A DNA stretch of 64,000 nucleotides, from contig CAKMRJ010000001.1 of the NCBI GenBank assembly GCA_928212115.1, positions 370,229,564 to 370,293,563 of the forward strand. The letters are read 5' to 3'. A program made the translations under genes and the position numbers. Positions 11,335 to 21,748 of this stretch are shown one piece after another. The notes under the pieces are model-generated. The model was not told the DNA's origin and ran no database searches. It saw only the letters and a program-made list of their open reading frames with translations. The DNA comes from Lactuca virosa (Eukaryota > Streptophyta > Magnoliopsida > Asterales > Asteraceae). Position 1 is the first letter of the stretch. The number at the start of each line of letters is the position of its first letter.

Positions 11335-13648
11335 TAAAGAGGCTAAGGCTTGACATGGAGCATCGGGACATCGCTACTAGTTATTTTTGTTGGGACCTTA
11401 TTATTATTATTATTACTTCCGCACTTATTTTATATGATTATTAAGTTGATGGATTATGTTATGACTATTTCAGTTGTTTTAATTTAATTTAAGATGCGTG
11501 TTTAAAAGTTTAAAATTTTTGCAAAAATTTGGGTGTCACAATTTGTTAGTAGTGCCCTAAACACAGAACTCTCCGAGACAGTAGGCTGCCTTCTGATTGC
11601 TTCCGAAAATCCACTGAGACCTCCCTGGTCCCAACATATCTGGGATACTAAAATTCTGCCCGGTTGTTGAACCAACGAGCAACCTCACAGTCGCTCCATG
11701 TGATTCCTGAAGGATACTCCGACTAGCAATAACTGCCCTAGCTGTATCACCACTCATGGCTCCATCAATCCTTTAGTCCATCCGATCATAATATTCTGGC
11801 AACCTGTCACCATCAACTCAAATACGAAAAGTGAACGCTACCAGAATATTGTAGTCTTACATCATGTCCGGTCTCCAACGACCTACGGTTTCCTGATTCC
11901 GATTATACTGTGGTCTACCCACAATCTTTCGAACTGGCCCACCCTAGCCTAATCGTCTGAAACAATTTGTGAATGCTACGGGTCTTCCTGTAGTCTCACA
12001 ACACTTCCCTCACTATCTGACCATTAGACCTAACGGATTACATACAGAGTCTTCAACATGACTGGACCGCCTCACCGGGCCTTCAGCCTATCTGGACCAC
12101 TCTCAGAACCTTCAGCGTGTCTGGACCGCCTCTCCGGGCCTTCAGCCTGTCTGGACCGTTCCCCGAGCCTTCGGCCCGACTGGTACGCCCCGCTGGCATT
12201 CGGTCTATTCGGACCGCTCTAAGTCTGTTGTGCATAAACCCGGACCCATCCTGGTGCCCTTTCCCATATAGCCAGTTCTCCCCCACTTGGGGTTTCGAAC
12301 TCCTGATCCAATCCGTGGACTATAATCTCGGCCTAACTCTAGACCTCACGTTGATCACCCACTCTTTCGGGGAACCGTGGTCTGATCCCTGATCCGCGTA
12401 TCCACCACCTACACTAAATAACCCGTACACCCGTGCTGAAAGTATCGTCGAGCCCTGTCAGCTAACAAAACCCTCAATCTATCAATCCAAAAACCCTCAT
12501 AGTCGAGCACACACTCGACCGAACCCCCGAACTGAACTAAATTCATGACTAGAACCCCAAACCGATTCTCCAAATTTTGCTATCAAGCAACGAGAAGACG
12601 CGATACACATGCTGGGGAGTTCTACCGAACTCCCAATTCACAAAACCCTCAAACCAAACAGCCACTTGGGCCGCCTTTCTTCCTGACAAGGATGCAAAAA
12701 CTTATCCCAGTTTTGAAACGACTCCCGCTTCCGAATCCCGGGACGATTCTCCCCCACTTAGATTCGACTAAGTCTTCACAATACATGAATATTGGAGAAC
12801 TCCCAATCTTTATCCCTTTCCAACGATCGATTCGATAACAACCAACTCTTACCAACTAGTGCTCCATTTCTAGCCAATCCCAAATGATCACATGCTTCTA
12901 ATAACTAGATGAACACTTCATGAAACCCAGTAAAACCGACAATCCCTAATACTTTAATGATCCCACACTCAATTCTTGAAGTCCAAAAGATAGATGCTCC
13001 AACTAACATCTCAACAACGAGCTACTTCCCTTGGTGTTTCCCTCCGCCAACCAATAACGGTTATTGAACTACTGAATCCTGACAATGTTGAATAACCATC
13101 GTGTGGGACCCTGTCCGCAGACCTCCCACATAATACCCTTCTTCCCAAAGTGTTCCAACACTCCTCCCGTTCACGGCTCTAGAAAACATATCATTCAGTG
13201 CCTCGCACCATGACTCACTCACTAGTTCAATCATCCACAACTGAACTGCAGTAGCTGAAACAACCTTTGCCCTAAACCGGGCCACAACTACTCCCAAGAC
13301 ATAGTCTCCACTCCCCAGAAGTGCAATAGATCGCACAATCAATCCTTACCGCCAGATGCAAGAGATCCAAGGTGAATCAGATCTTAACTCCTATGGGTCG
13401 GAACGGTAATCGCGTTCGCCTCACAAGATACTCATACCACATCGACCAACCTGCGCTCACCAGCGCTGACATACTATCGCCAATCCCTGCAACTATCTGA
13501 CCCCGAGCTGGAATACAATCTGATCCTGGGGTCACAATCCTGCTCACTCCTCCGAGATCGAAAAGCTAAAAGGGCATAATCCTTGCCCTAGGAAACGACA
13601 TCTCAATCCATCAATTAACCATTCTAATTCCGGCTGCCAAAACTCCAG

Positions 13649-14131
13649 CTAATCATAATCATCACTCCTCTTCCGGAGTCCTCGCGACTCACATTCCGGC
13701 CTCGCGCAAAACCCCTGAAGCCTCAAATCTAGAAACTCTTGTGCTAGCCTCTCCCGCTCAACCTGCGGAATGTAAGAAGTATCGAACATCTCCCTGATCC
13801 CAAGTAATTGCAGTTGTTTGCTCATTGGAATACGTCCCAGTAACAAGTCCTGGTACTAGAAAGCTCGACCATCTCCTCTCTCTGTCGTCGTTACAGCTGT
13901 TGAAGTTGTTGCGACAACCGTCTCAGCAATGGCTGCATAGCGCTCATCGAAATAACCAACCATGGCGGCCTTAATAGACCCAAACATCTTCGGCAACTGT
14001 CCCCGGACAATCTCGATCACCTCCTCCCGGATGATCTCCCTGACACAATCCTCTGACAATACTGGCCTATCCTGGCTGCCAGCTCCCGATCCTAATCCGG
14101 ATCCGGTCTCAAGACATCTCGTAACCACCAC
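13649..14131 (-). pseudogene. Truncated gag of element B
   Basis: On the minus strand the frame begins at 14131 with VVTRCLETGSG, aligned with the MVVTR start of A's gag, but the first codon reads GTG. A stop near 13856 separates it from a second piece (13846-13649) with FDTSYIPQVERERLAQEFLD, a gag-core type sequence. No zinc knuckle follows. The lost start and internal stop indicate decay. Confidence 0.7.
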
Positions 14132-14246
14132 TCTGATGATACATCAGAGAGATCTCGTATAGTCCATATAATAACCGGGAACAAACTCCCAACTAAACCC
14201 CAGGGGTTGTGACTTCCTTGCTACCCGTATGGGTCCTGTGCTTTCA

Positions 14247-14266
14247 GTAGTACGGGCCCATACTAC
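14247..14266 (-). other. Conserved leader hairpin of element B
   Basis: GTAGTA-CGGGCCCA-TACTAC, the counterpart of 2276 (A) and 18601 (C). It lies 135 nt upstream of B's gag frame on the minus strand. Flanks are also conserved (GGAAG before and TGAAAGCA after). Confidence 0.55.
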
Positions 14267-14894
14267 CTTCCACACCTACCCATATTTGTCTCAAGTATCA
14301 CCACAACACCCTAACAATACACACAAATATAGCGAGCACTCAATCCTCACTCCTAGAGGAATGCTAAATATCTCACAACTGGCCTCCCGGCCTCTCACAA
14401 CCCACCCATGAAACTTCCACCAACCCTACAACACTCGTGTATGCTAACCATACATAACGCTGGACCCTATAGACTTTCGAATACCTAATCCTACCCTAAG
14501 CCCTTCATCAAACAAGAACAGGAAATAAGGCCAAACCAAACATTCTCAGGCTATAAGATCTTAATTATGTACGGCCGTGATGCATACACTAAGCAACTAA
14601 AGTAATGATGTCAATTTCATATAAGGAAAACCCTAGGCTATCAGGCATCATATAATCAGGCAATTCTATCATGCAATTCCCGAAGATCCCTAGCCTAGTA
14701 CTAGCATGTTGTTCTAACATATCACATAATCAAATAATCCGTAAGGCATTTTGGGGTCTATCCGCGAGCTCCGGCTGATCGTACACTTGCATCCTCCTTT
14801 TATTATTTTGAAAACATTTCAAGAAAATCGTTTTATAACCTTGTCCTCAGTTTGAGACTGGAGACGCATGAGTGTTTCTTCCAATTCACTCAAA

Positions 14895-14911
14895 CCAAGG
14901 CTCTGATACCA
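14895..14911 (-). other. Primer-binding site of element B (tRNA-iMet)
   Basis: The reverse complement reads TGGTATCAGAGCCTTGG, three bases from the inner border of the right LTR (14915). This fixes the minus orientation of B. Confidence 0.9.
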
Positions 14912-14914
14912 ACT

Positions 14915-15288
14915 TGTAACACCCGTAAAATTCAAGCCAATTTAAAACTTTTTAAAACATTTAAAACCATTAAGTTATTACCGTTTACTTTCAAAATAGT
15001 TTAAACATTAGAGTATCCCCATAATTAATCATGAAAATGTAAGGAGGTGCACGATCACGCCTTCGCCTTCCCGCGATCATCAAAATACCTAAAACAATAA
15101 TTGATAGATGTAAGCTCGAAGGCTTAATGAGTTGTCCCCAAAATACCAACGCCATACAGATATAACCATATCATATAAACATATAAGCAAACAGCCACAA
15201 CATGCATAATGAGCCATCACTATGACTAGACCAAATCCCGGTCCTCAGTCTATCTGGACCGCTCTCCGAGCCCTCGGCTGTAACACCC
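14915..15288 (-). mobile_element. 5' LTR of element B, first segment (cut by C)
   Basis: Begins TGTAACACCCGTAAAATTC like the left LTR at 3264 and is collinear with it to about 15200, then diverges and breaks at C. The remainder of this LTR is 24246-26481. Confidence 0.85.
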
Positions 15289-15474
15289 AGAATCAGAAAG
15301 ACCAAGAAAGGAAAGGAAACCCTAAGTCAAAGGGGTCAACTCGTCGAGTCTAGGGAATAACTCGACGAGTCGGGGCGGGTTCCGTGTCAAAGATTAAGGG
15401 ACCGACCCGACGAGTCGGCGAGTCTGGTCTGGGTTTGGAAACCCTAATTCCGGGACTTGGTACCCTATTTAAGC

Positions 15475-15483
15475 ATCTTATTC
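15475..15483 (+). promoter_or_regulatory. TATA box of C's LTR
   Basis: CTATTTAAG, preceded by AAACCCTAAT 30 bp upstream and by the palindrome cluster. The same core (telo-box, then TATTTAA) occurs in the LTRs of A and F, and with TATATAAA in G. Confidence 0.6.
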
Positions 15484-16637
15484 TCTTCCCTAGGGCTCAT
15501 TTGCGGCCCCTATTGTCCAGAACTCGAAACCCTAGCCACCCAACTCCATTGTTGAGCTAGTTCTTGCCTTGAGAGTGAATTGAAGCTTGGAGAAGGAAGA
15601 AGGACCTTGTTGGTGCAAGAAGAAGCTATAGATCCAGAGTTGGGGTAGTATTTCAGACCATTTAGAAGTAAAAAGCTTATACCTTGACTGTTAATCATCT
15701 AGATCCCCTTTCTAGCATAGATTTTGTCACATTTAGACCATTTCCAAGGTCAATCCGAACATTGAGCCATTGAGGACGAAAAGGACTTAAGATCTAAGCA
15801 TTTCTGAGCTTTAGAAGCTCTGAGGGGGCAGCTTTACCCAGCCATGGCTTCATTTCATGACCTAGACCTTCATTTTAACTTGGATTAAGAGTTTTAGCTT
15901 CATAGCACCTTGCATGCACGTAAAGTTAGCAACTTTACGTTCAACGTTGGCATTAGAGGTCCAGATCTATGGGTTGAAGGTGTTGCAATGGACTGTAATC
16001 GACAGAATAGAGATGTCACAAGGTGGACTCGGCGAGTCAGTGCATGGACTCGGTGAGTCGGGTCGCAAACCCAAACCCTTCTGTTCATGATTCGGATCAG
16101 TGAGTTGAGTTGGCATGGGACTCAGTCAGTCTGGGTCCATAGCGGGCATGAAGATCATCGTACTCGGCGAGTTTAATGAGGAACTCGACGAGTCTAAGGC
16201 AATCTTCTTAGTTTATGAAGATGGACTCGACGAGTTGTTCATACAACTCGGCGAGTCATAGTCTGGACATTCATAAGAGGGAGATGAACTCGACGAGTTC
16301 AAGGATGAACTCGGCGAGTCGGTTGAAGATGGTCCCGATTGTAGGACTGAAGGAGAACCCGTCGCGTTCTTGCTAGATGCGACGGGTAGGATCGGTGGTT
16401 GTATTGAGTTGGAGAAGCATGGACTCGACGAGTTGGTAGACCAACTCGGCGAGTCAAGTCAACTGGAGGTTGACTTTGACCGTTGACTTTAACCAAGTTT
16501 GACCAGGGTGGACTTTTGGAATATTGTGGTCTAAATGTTACTTTGGGTATTGATAGTTCGGGGAGCCGAAGGACCAGCAGTTCAGAAGTTGTCGGTTGGG
16601 TGTCAGAAGTGTTTCAGCTAGTCTTCAGCAGTGCGAG

Positions 16638-17567
16638 GTGAGTCTCCTCACTGTGTGCATGGGTCTACGGCCACAATGCCAGCCCATTATGATTATGCTT
16701 ATGGTTATGTGTAGTAGGAAGACCCGGGGGTTAGCCCTAGGCACTTATTGTGATTTGTTCGGTTTTAGATCCGTTCTGGGGTTAGCCCGATGCAGCTTGT
16801 ATGTTCCGGATTTCGGTCTGATGCCGGGTGGTACCCGGGGCAGTAGTGCATGTGTAGTTATACTTGTTGTCTTTATGATAATTGTATGTGCCTGGTAGGG
16901 AGGTGAGTCGGGCGAGGACCCGTATCTCATCACTAGCCGTGTATTAACGGGGTTCCGTATCTCATTAGTAGCAGAGCAGGGGCGACGCCCGAGTTAATAG
17001 GGAGGTGAGTGTGGGCGGGGGGTCGTATCTCACTATCAGCAGGAGCGTGGACGGGGTTCCATGACTAACCAGTAGCAGGACAGGGGCGGGGCCCAAGATA
17101 GGCGAGGCCTTAGATCAGTAGAACAGTAGAGTATGTTTATCTTTACGATATGTGTTAGTTATATGTTGAAGTTACATGTTTATGTATATGTTGTGTTCAG
17201 TTACTTCCGGACTTCGGTCCGATGCAGTGGGCAAGGCCCGAGTTATTCCGGACTTCGGTCCGATGCATTGGGCGAGGCCCAAGTTATTCCGGACTTCGGT
17301 CTGATGCAGTGGGCGAGGCCCGAGTTATTCCGGACTTCGGTCTGATGCGGTGGGCGAGGCCCGAGTTATTCTGGACTTCGATCCGATGCAGTAGGCGAGG
17401 CCCGAGTTATTCCGGACTTCGGTCCGATGCAGTGGGCAAGGCCCAAGTTATTCCGGACTTCGATCCGATGCAGTGAGCAAGGCCCAGTATGTGGTTATGT
17501 ATGTGGTATGTGGTAGGTTGGGGAACTCACTAAGCTTCGTGCTTACGGTTTTCAGTTTTGGTTTTAG
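16638..17567 (+). other. Predicted LTR intron of C
   Basis: Donor GCGAG|GTGAGT at 16638; acceptor GGTTTTAG|GTACTT ending at 17567. The 3' LTR has the same pair (donor at about 23095, acceptor near 24024). The hairpin array lies inside. Motif-based inference. Confidence 0.4.
17207..17488 (+). repeat. 41-bp tandem hairpin array, 7 copies (5' LTR of C)
   Basis: Each unit has two hairpins: CGGAC-TTCG-GTCCG (as RNA a cUUCGg tetraloop) and GGGC-GAG-GCCC. Three of seven copies here keep the first stem intact. 41 is not a multiple of three, so the repetitive frames in this region are by-products, not genes. Confidence 0.92.
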
Positions 17568-17791
17568 GTACTTCCGGTAGCGGAGGGAAGAGCTCAGGGT
17601 GATCGCATGGCACACACACACAACAAAGAAGTTTAGCCTGGGATGTTTACTCTGATAAAATGAACAAGTGTTTTGAAAAGATACTCTGATTTATTATATA
17701 ACCCTGTTTGTATGTTGAAATGATTTGATACTATGATTTAGTAATGTTTTAAAAAGAAATTTTTGGCCAAGATTTTTGGGATGTTGCAAGT

Positions 17792-17808
17792 TGGTATCAG
17801 AGCCTTGG
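17792..17808 (+). other. Primer-binding site of element C (tRNA-iMet)
   Basis: TGGTATCAGAGCCTTGG, identical to A's site and at the same distance from the LTR end. Confidence 0.9.
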
Positions 17809-18015
17809 TTTGAGGGATTTGGGCACGCTCCCGGGTGTATCTGGACTCAAACTGAGGAATTGGTAGGAAAATTTTCAAAAGGAAAATCATTTTTAGAAAA
17901 AGAGCTTTGAGAAAAAGGAAAGAAAAGAGTTTTAGAAAAAAGCGAAAAGGAATTTTAGAAAGAAAAGAACTTTGAAAAGAAAAAGGGTGTGGTGCGTGCA
18001 ATCAGCCGAGCTCAA

Positions 18016-18740
18016 GTAAGTACCCCAAAATACCCATACAAGTTATGTTATGATATGCTTATTAGAACTACATGCTAGATTAGGGATAAGGATCTAGGAG
18101 GATGCCTTATGTGCCTGTTATATGTGTATGAGCTTTATGAATTGCATGCTAGAACAGATTCCTGAGTAGAGGATAGAACAGTTTGATTGGATTATGTGGT
18201 TAGTTTATTTCCCATTGTCTGAATGCTGCTTGCTTTGTGCTTGTGGGACTCTTAGTAATGTGAGCTAGCTATTAAGTGAATATGCTAAGTCACATGTGGC
18301 ACATGTTGGATAATCTCAGAGTGATGGATTTGACCCTATTGCGCAACTCTCGTTTGAGTCTAACCGTTCTAGGGATGAGTCTATTACTCGAAAGATTATC
18401 TGATCTTTGTTGCATGTGGCTATATTCATGAGGTAGCTAGTTAGCATTAATGGGAAGTCTTTCAGCAGCTGAGGATGGAATGAGTTGGAGGTTACCGTAG
18501 GGCAAGCCTAGGATGAGAGTAGTGCTGGGAGCAATAGTAGTAGTAAGGGACTTGGTAGAGTCAAGACAATTCTTGAGGAAAGTACGGATAGATGTGGAAG
18601 GTAGTAGGGGCCCATACTACTGAAAGCAGAGGAGTTGTACTCGATTCAAGAAGGGCTGAGATGAAACCAGGGAACTGGTAGTGTGTGCGGAATCCCTCGA
18701 TTGTATTGAGTATTCAGATGGTTGTTATGATATATTGCAG
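18016..18740 (+). other. Possible leader intron of element C
   Basis: CTCAA|GTAAGT at 18016 and TATATTGCAG ending at 18740, one base before the gag ATG at 18742. A has the same donor and acceptor positions. B's equivalent has lost the donor. The conserved hairpin (18601) lies inside. Confidence 0.35.
18601..18620 (+). other. Conserved leader hairpin of element C
   Basis: GTAGTA-GGGGCCCA-TACTAC, starting 141 nt before the gag ATG, the same distance as in A. Sequence between hairpin and ATG differs between A and C, so the constant spacing is not simple identity. Confidence 0.55.
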
Positions 18741-18741
18741 C

Positions 18742-19701
18742 ATGGTGACACTACAGGGTAGACCAGTTGGCGGTTCAGGTGTCGGTGAGGGATCGGGCTC
18801 AGGTTCAGGAGTAAGTCAGCCCGAGGAGCAGATGAGAGAGTTTGTATCAACCGAGATTACGCGCAATATTCTGGATCAGACTCCTTTGATCTTCGGTACA
18901 GTCAAGGAGGGAATTTTGGAGCTTTTGGATATCCGCCTCGAGGCCTTCCGGGCCGAGATTGCTGCGGGGAAGTTAGGGGCTCCTCTGGGGCCTGATGTTT
19001 ATGGATCTCTGGGATCCCTCGGGGGGAAGGATCCGTTTATTAGCTCTGGTCGTCAGGGGTCGGAGGTGGGTTATGCACCTTGTTTTCAGAAGAGTTCACT
19101 ACAGGATTGGATAGCTGTGGAGGTTTCGCGAGCCGTACGCGAGGAGTTACCCGACATTATCGAGCGTGTTACTGACAAGGTAACCGCCAGGTTTCAAGTT
19201 CATACAACGACTGCGCAGGCGGTTGATGAAGTAGTCGGGGTAACTCGAGAGCAAGAGATTGGTTTAGGTGTGCAGTTAAGGAAGAGGAAGCGGACTTCTA
19301 GTCAGGCCCAACAATCTAAGCGGTCGGACGCTGCTATAGTTGCTGCAAGAGACCCGAGTGGACGAGAAGGGTGTACAAGGGATGAAGGGACACATGAGAA
19401 TGTTCGCATTAGGTCTAAGTGCGACAGGTGCGGGTGGAAAGGACACAAACTCCGGGAATGCACATTGGAAGTAGAGTTGTGCCATCGTTGTCATCAGCGA
19501 GGACATATCAGGGCAAGCTGCCCCTGTATAGGGGTTAAGGCAGCTCAGGATTCATCGCAGATACTTCGACAGAGAGGGGGAGTTCAGGTACCAACTCCCA
19601 TGATTCCGCAGTCAAGATCGAGCCGCAATAGATCGCTGGTATGTTTTCCAAATTCAGCTTCTCTTTATGATTTTATTGTTATGGTACTGCATCAAGGTTA
19701 A
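18742..19701 (+). CDS. Gag-like ORF with two zinc knuckles, element C
   Basis: I start the protein at the ATG at 18742 (MVTLQGRPVGG, 319 aa), which matches A's gag start; an in-frame ATG at 18685 lies in the leader. Residues about 31-80 resemble A's gag N-terminus (FGTVKEGILELL, FRAEIAAGKLGA). The retrotransposon-gag capsid core is missing. A basic stretch (RKRKRTSS, near residue 195) precedes two intact CX2CX4HX4C knuckles, CDRCGWKGHKLREC and CHRCHQRGHIRASC, which bind RNA in nucleocapsids. The frame is open, unlike A's and B's gag. It could bind and package element RNA in particles supplied by an autonomous relative (inference). Confidence 0.75.
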   Translation: MVTLQGRPVGGSGVGEGSGSGSGVSQPEEQMREFVSTEITRNILDQTPLIFGTVKEGILELLDIRLEAFRAEIAAGKLGAPLGPDVYGSLGSLGGKDPFISSGRQGSEVGYAPCFQKSSLQDWIAVEVSRAVREELPDIIERVTDKVTARFQVHTTTAQAVDEVVGVTREQEIGLGVQLRKRKRTSSQAQQSKRSDAAIVAARDPSGREGCTRDEGTHENVRIRSKCDRCGWKGHKLRECTLEVELCHRCHQRGHIRASCPCIGVKAAQDSSQILRQRGGVQVPTPMIPQSRSSRNRSLVCFPNSASLYDFIVMVLHQG

Positions 19702-21734
19702 TAAGGGTGTCTCAGAATATTATGTTTCCTGCTTATGATTGAGTTGTATGCCATCTGCATACCATGAGTTTAGAGTAGTAGTCCGTAGTTGTACCCTTTT
19801 AGAGCAGGTTACTCAGGATGCGGTCGCTGTAGCAAGCGTGAAGTTGGGACTCTAGAAGTATTTCGCCAGCTTTCAAGGAAAGTGACGTCATGGTATTGGT
19901 TAGCTTTGGAGCACTGGCAGCGGTAAACATCAGTTTTTAGTAGAACGATTATGGAATGGTAAGAAGGATTGGGAATCCTTCCCAGACAGAAAACTGCAAG
20001 GAGCTAGTTGAGTCAAAGTGGGGGAGAGCCCTCCAAGTATTCAGGATCAGAAGTAAGTAAGGAGTTGGAATGAGTTCGCAACTCTATTGAGCATGGCAAT
20101 AGTCTGAGTGGCTGTTCGGATGGGAAACGCGTGAGTTGGGAGTTTGGGAAACTTCCCAGTGTTGATTGCGTGTAATAGCGATCGGTAGATGATTGGTTTG
20201 GGAAACCAGGTTGAAGATTCTCTCGGCAGGACGTGATTTTAGCCAGGATATAAGACTACGGGACAACCGTAGCATTCACCAGCAGGTAGATAGTACGAGA
20301 AGTATAGTGAGGCTACGGGATGACCACAGTAATCACGCTAGACGATAGCTGGTTCGGAAAACCAGGTTGGAGGATCGCCGGCAGGACTCGAGTGAGTTAA
20401 GATGCAGATTGAGTGAAAGTCCGGCATGGGATGCTTTCGGATTAATAGTCAGTGTAGAGACGTCATGGGAGTGTGGTAAGACTGCGGGATAGCCGCAACA
20501 TTTGTTAGTAGCCAGTTAGAAGAGTGTGGGCGAGGGCCCGTATCTCCTAGATAGAGAAGTGTGGGCGACGGCCCGTATCTCCTAGTTAGCAGAGTGTGGG
20601 CGAGGCCCGTAACTCCTAGTTAGTATGATTAGGATCAGGTAGACATAGTTCGTTGAGATTCAGTATGGAGGCAGGCCTGCATAGCCCTAGATAGGTGAGA
20701 CCTAAGGGAGAGGCCACTCCAGTATACAGTTGGGTGAGACCCGTGGGCGAGGCCCGTATATTAGTAGCAGTACAGGTGAAACTGGAGGGAGAGACCGCTC
20801 TAGATCTAGTTTGGGTGAGACCCGTGGGCGAGACCCGTGAGATTTTAGCAGCACAGGTGGAACCTGGTAGAGACTTTAGAGTTAAGATAGGGGATCGAGG
20901 ATCCCAGGAATTAGAGAGCCAGGGTGGCAAGGTAGACAGACCAGTTGTAGTTAGCCAAAGTTTTCTTCGGGAGTCGCTGAGAGCGACTGAGAAATAGAGT
21001 TTGAGTTCAGTAACCGGTAGGAGTCCGGTGGTCAAGATGAGGGCAGATTAGTTGGGATAGGGGTGGTCTCGGTTCGTCCGGAGAGCAGATCAGAGACAAC
21101 AGAATCTTCGGACAGGTACAACAATAAGGGGATCCGTGAGTGGAAGTAGTTAGTTGACTGAGAGGTGCTAGGCCACTAACAACAGGATTAAATAATCTCA
21201 GAGTGAGTGATTTGACTCTGTTGCGCAGCTCTCGTTTGAGTCTAACCGTTGCAGGGATGAGTCTATTACTCGAAGGATTATCTGGTCCATTCGCTGGGAG
21301 GGGTATCCAGCATCAGGATATAGTAATAGGAAGCATTCAGTAGGTATCAGTGAAGTGACCAACACTAGGAGTGGCTGGAGATGTAGATACAGCAAAGGGT
21401 ATGTCCTTCACGGTGATAGAGGAGGTGATTAGTTATGGAACGTTGCCTTGGGAAGGCCATAAAACGCGCAAGGAAAAAAAGGGGTGAACCTCTAGGATAT
21501 CCAACATAAGTACTCGATGAGTACCGGAAGGATTGTCAGTTGAGTAAGTTGCGTTCTCAGTACTGACGGGATTAGAACGCACTCGAGGGTATTACCTGCA
21601 GGGACTAGTTTAGCCGTAATGACCAGGAGGAAGGTCAATGGAAGTGGTCAGCAGGAGTTAGAATCATCAGGCAGGAAGGTTGAAAGCAGATTGCAGGACA
21701 GTTGGCCGTAGCGGACTTCGAGGACGAAGTCTAG
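19702..21734 (+). other. Non-coding internal region of element C
   Basis: No pol motifs in any frame. It holds repeated GTGTGGGCGAGGGCCCGTAT units (about 20525-20620) and GTGAGACCCGTGGGCGAGGCC units (about 20736-20840), again GGGC-GAG-GCCC hairpins like the LTR array, and a 95-bp segment (21193-21288) that repeats 18311-18404. Confidence 0.75.
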
Positions 21735-21748
21735 TTTAAGTGGCGGAG
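21735..21748 (+). other. Polypurine tract of element C
   Basis: TTTAAGTGGCGGAG just before the 3' LTR, a variant of A's and B's AAGTGGGGGAG. It follows GACTTCGAGGACGAAGTCTAG, also seen near A's tract at 30180. Confidence 0.75.

Larger units (their letters stand above)
6486..11540 (+). mobile_element. Solo LTR E inserted in B, itself split by D
   Basis: Begins TGTAACGCCCC and ends GGGTGTCACA, with the 5-bp duplication ATTTG at 6481-6485 and 11541-11545. Without D it is about 2.1 kb. It has a donor-like AG|GTGAGT at 10895, ATTCACTAAGC at 11280 and an acceptor-like TTTACAG ending at 11334. No primer site, polypurine tract or coding region follows either end, so it is read as a solo LTR left by LTR-LTR recombination. 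Confidence 0.85.
11546..14894 (-). other. Internal region of element B, largely non-coding
   Basis: Apart from a gag remnant (13649-14131) no pol motif is visible on either strand. The plus-strand frames at 12117, 12545 and 14229 and the minus frames at 12083 and 13061 are short and match nothing. At 12062-12225 there are about six degenerate 29-30-bp units (CTGGACCGCCT...GGGCCTTCAGCCTGT), related to the hairpin-rich part of B's LTR. Confidence 0.7.
15289..17788 (+). mobile_element. 5' LTR of element C
   Basis: Ends GGGATGTTGCA, followed three bases later by the primer site. It contains CTCGACGAGT-type palindromes at 15343-15426 and 16024-16460, a TATA box at 15475, a TTGAC array (16466-16512), a donor-like GAG|GTGAGTCTCCTCAC at 16638, a 41-bp hairpin array (17207-17488), the GGGGAACTCACTAAGC block (17520) and an acceptor-like TTTTAG|GTACTT at 17567. 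Confidence 0.9.

Noticed and set aside
17133..17476. Repetitive ORFs of 70-127 aa (also 23590-23990)
   Set aside because: They are by-products of the 41-bp array; the period is not a multiple of three, so all three frames look repetitive.
17207..17488. CRISPR-like array
   Set aside because: Direct tandem repeats without spacers, in a plant LTR.
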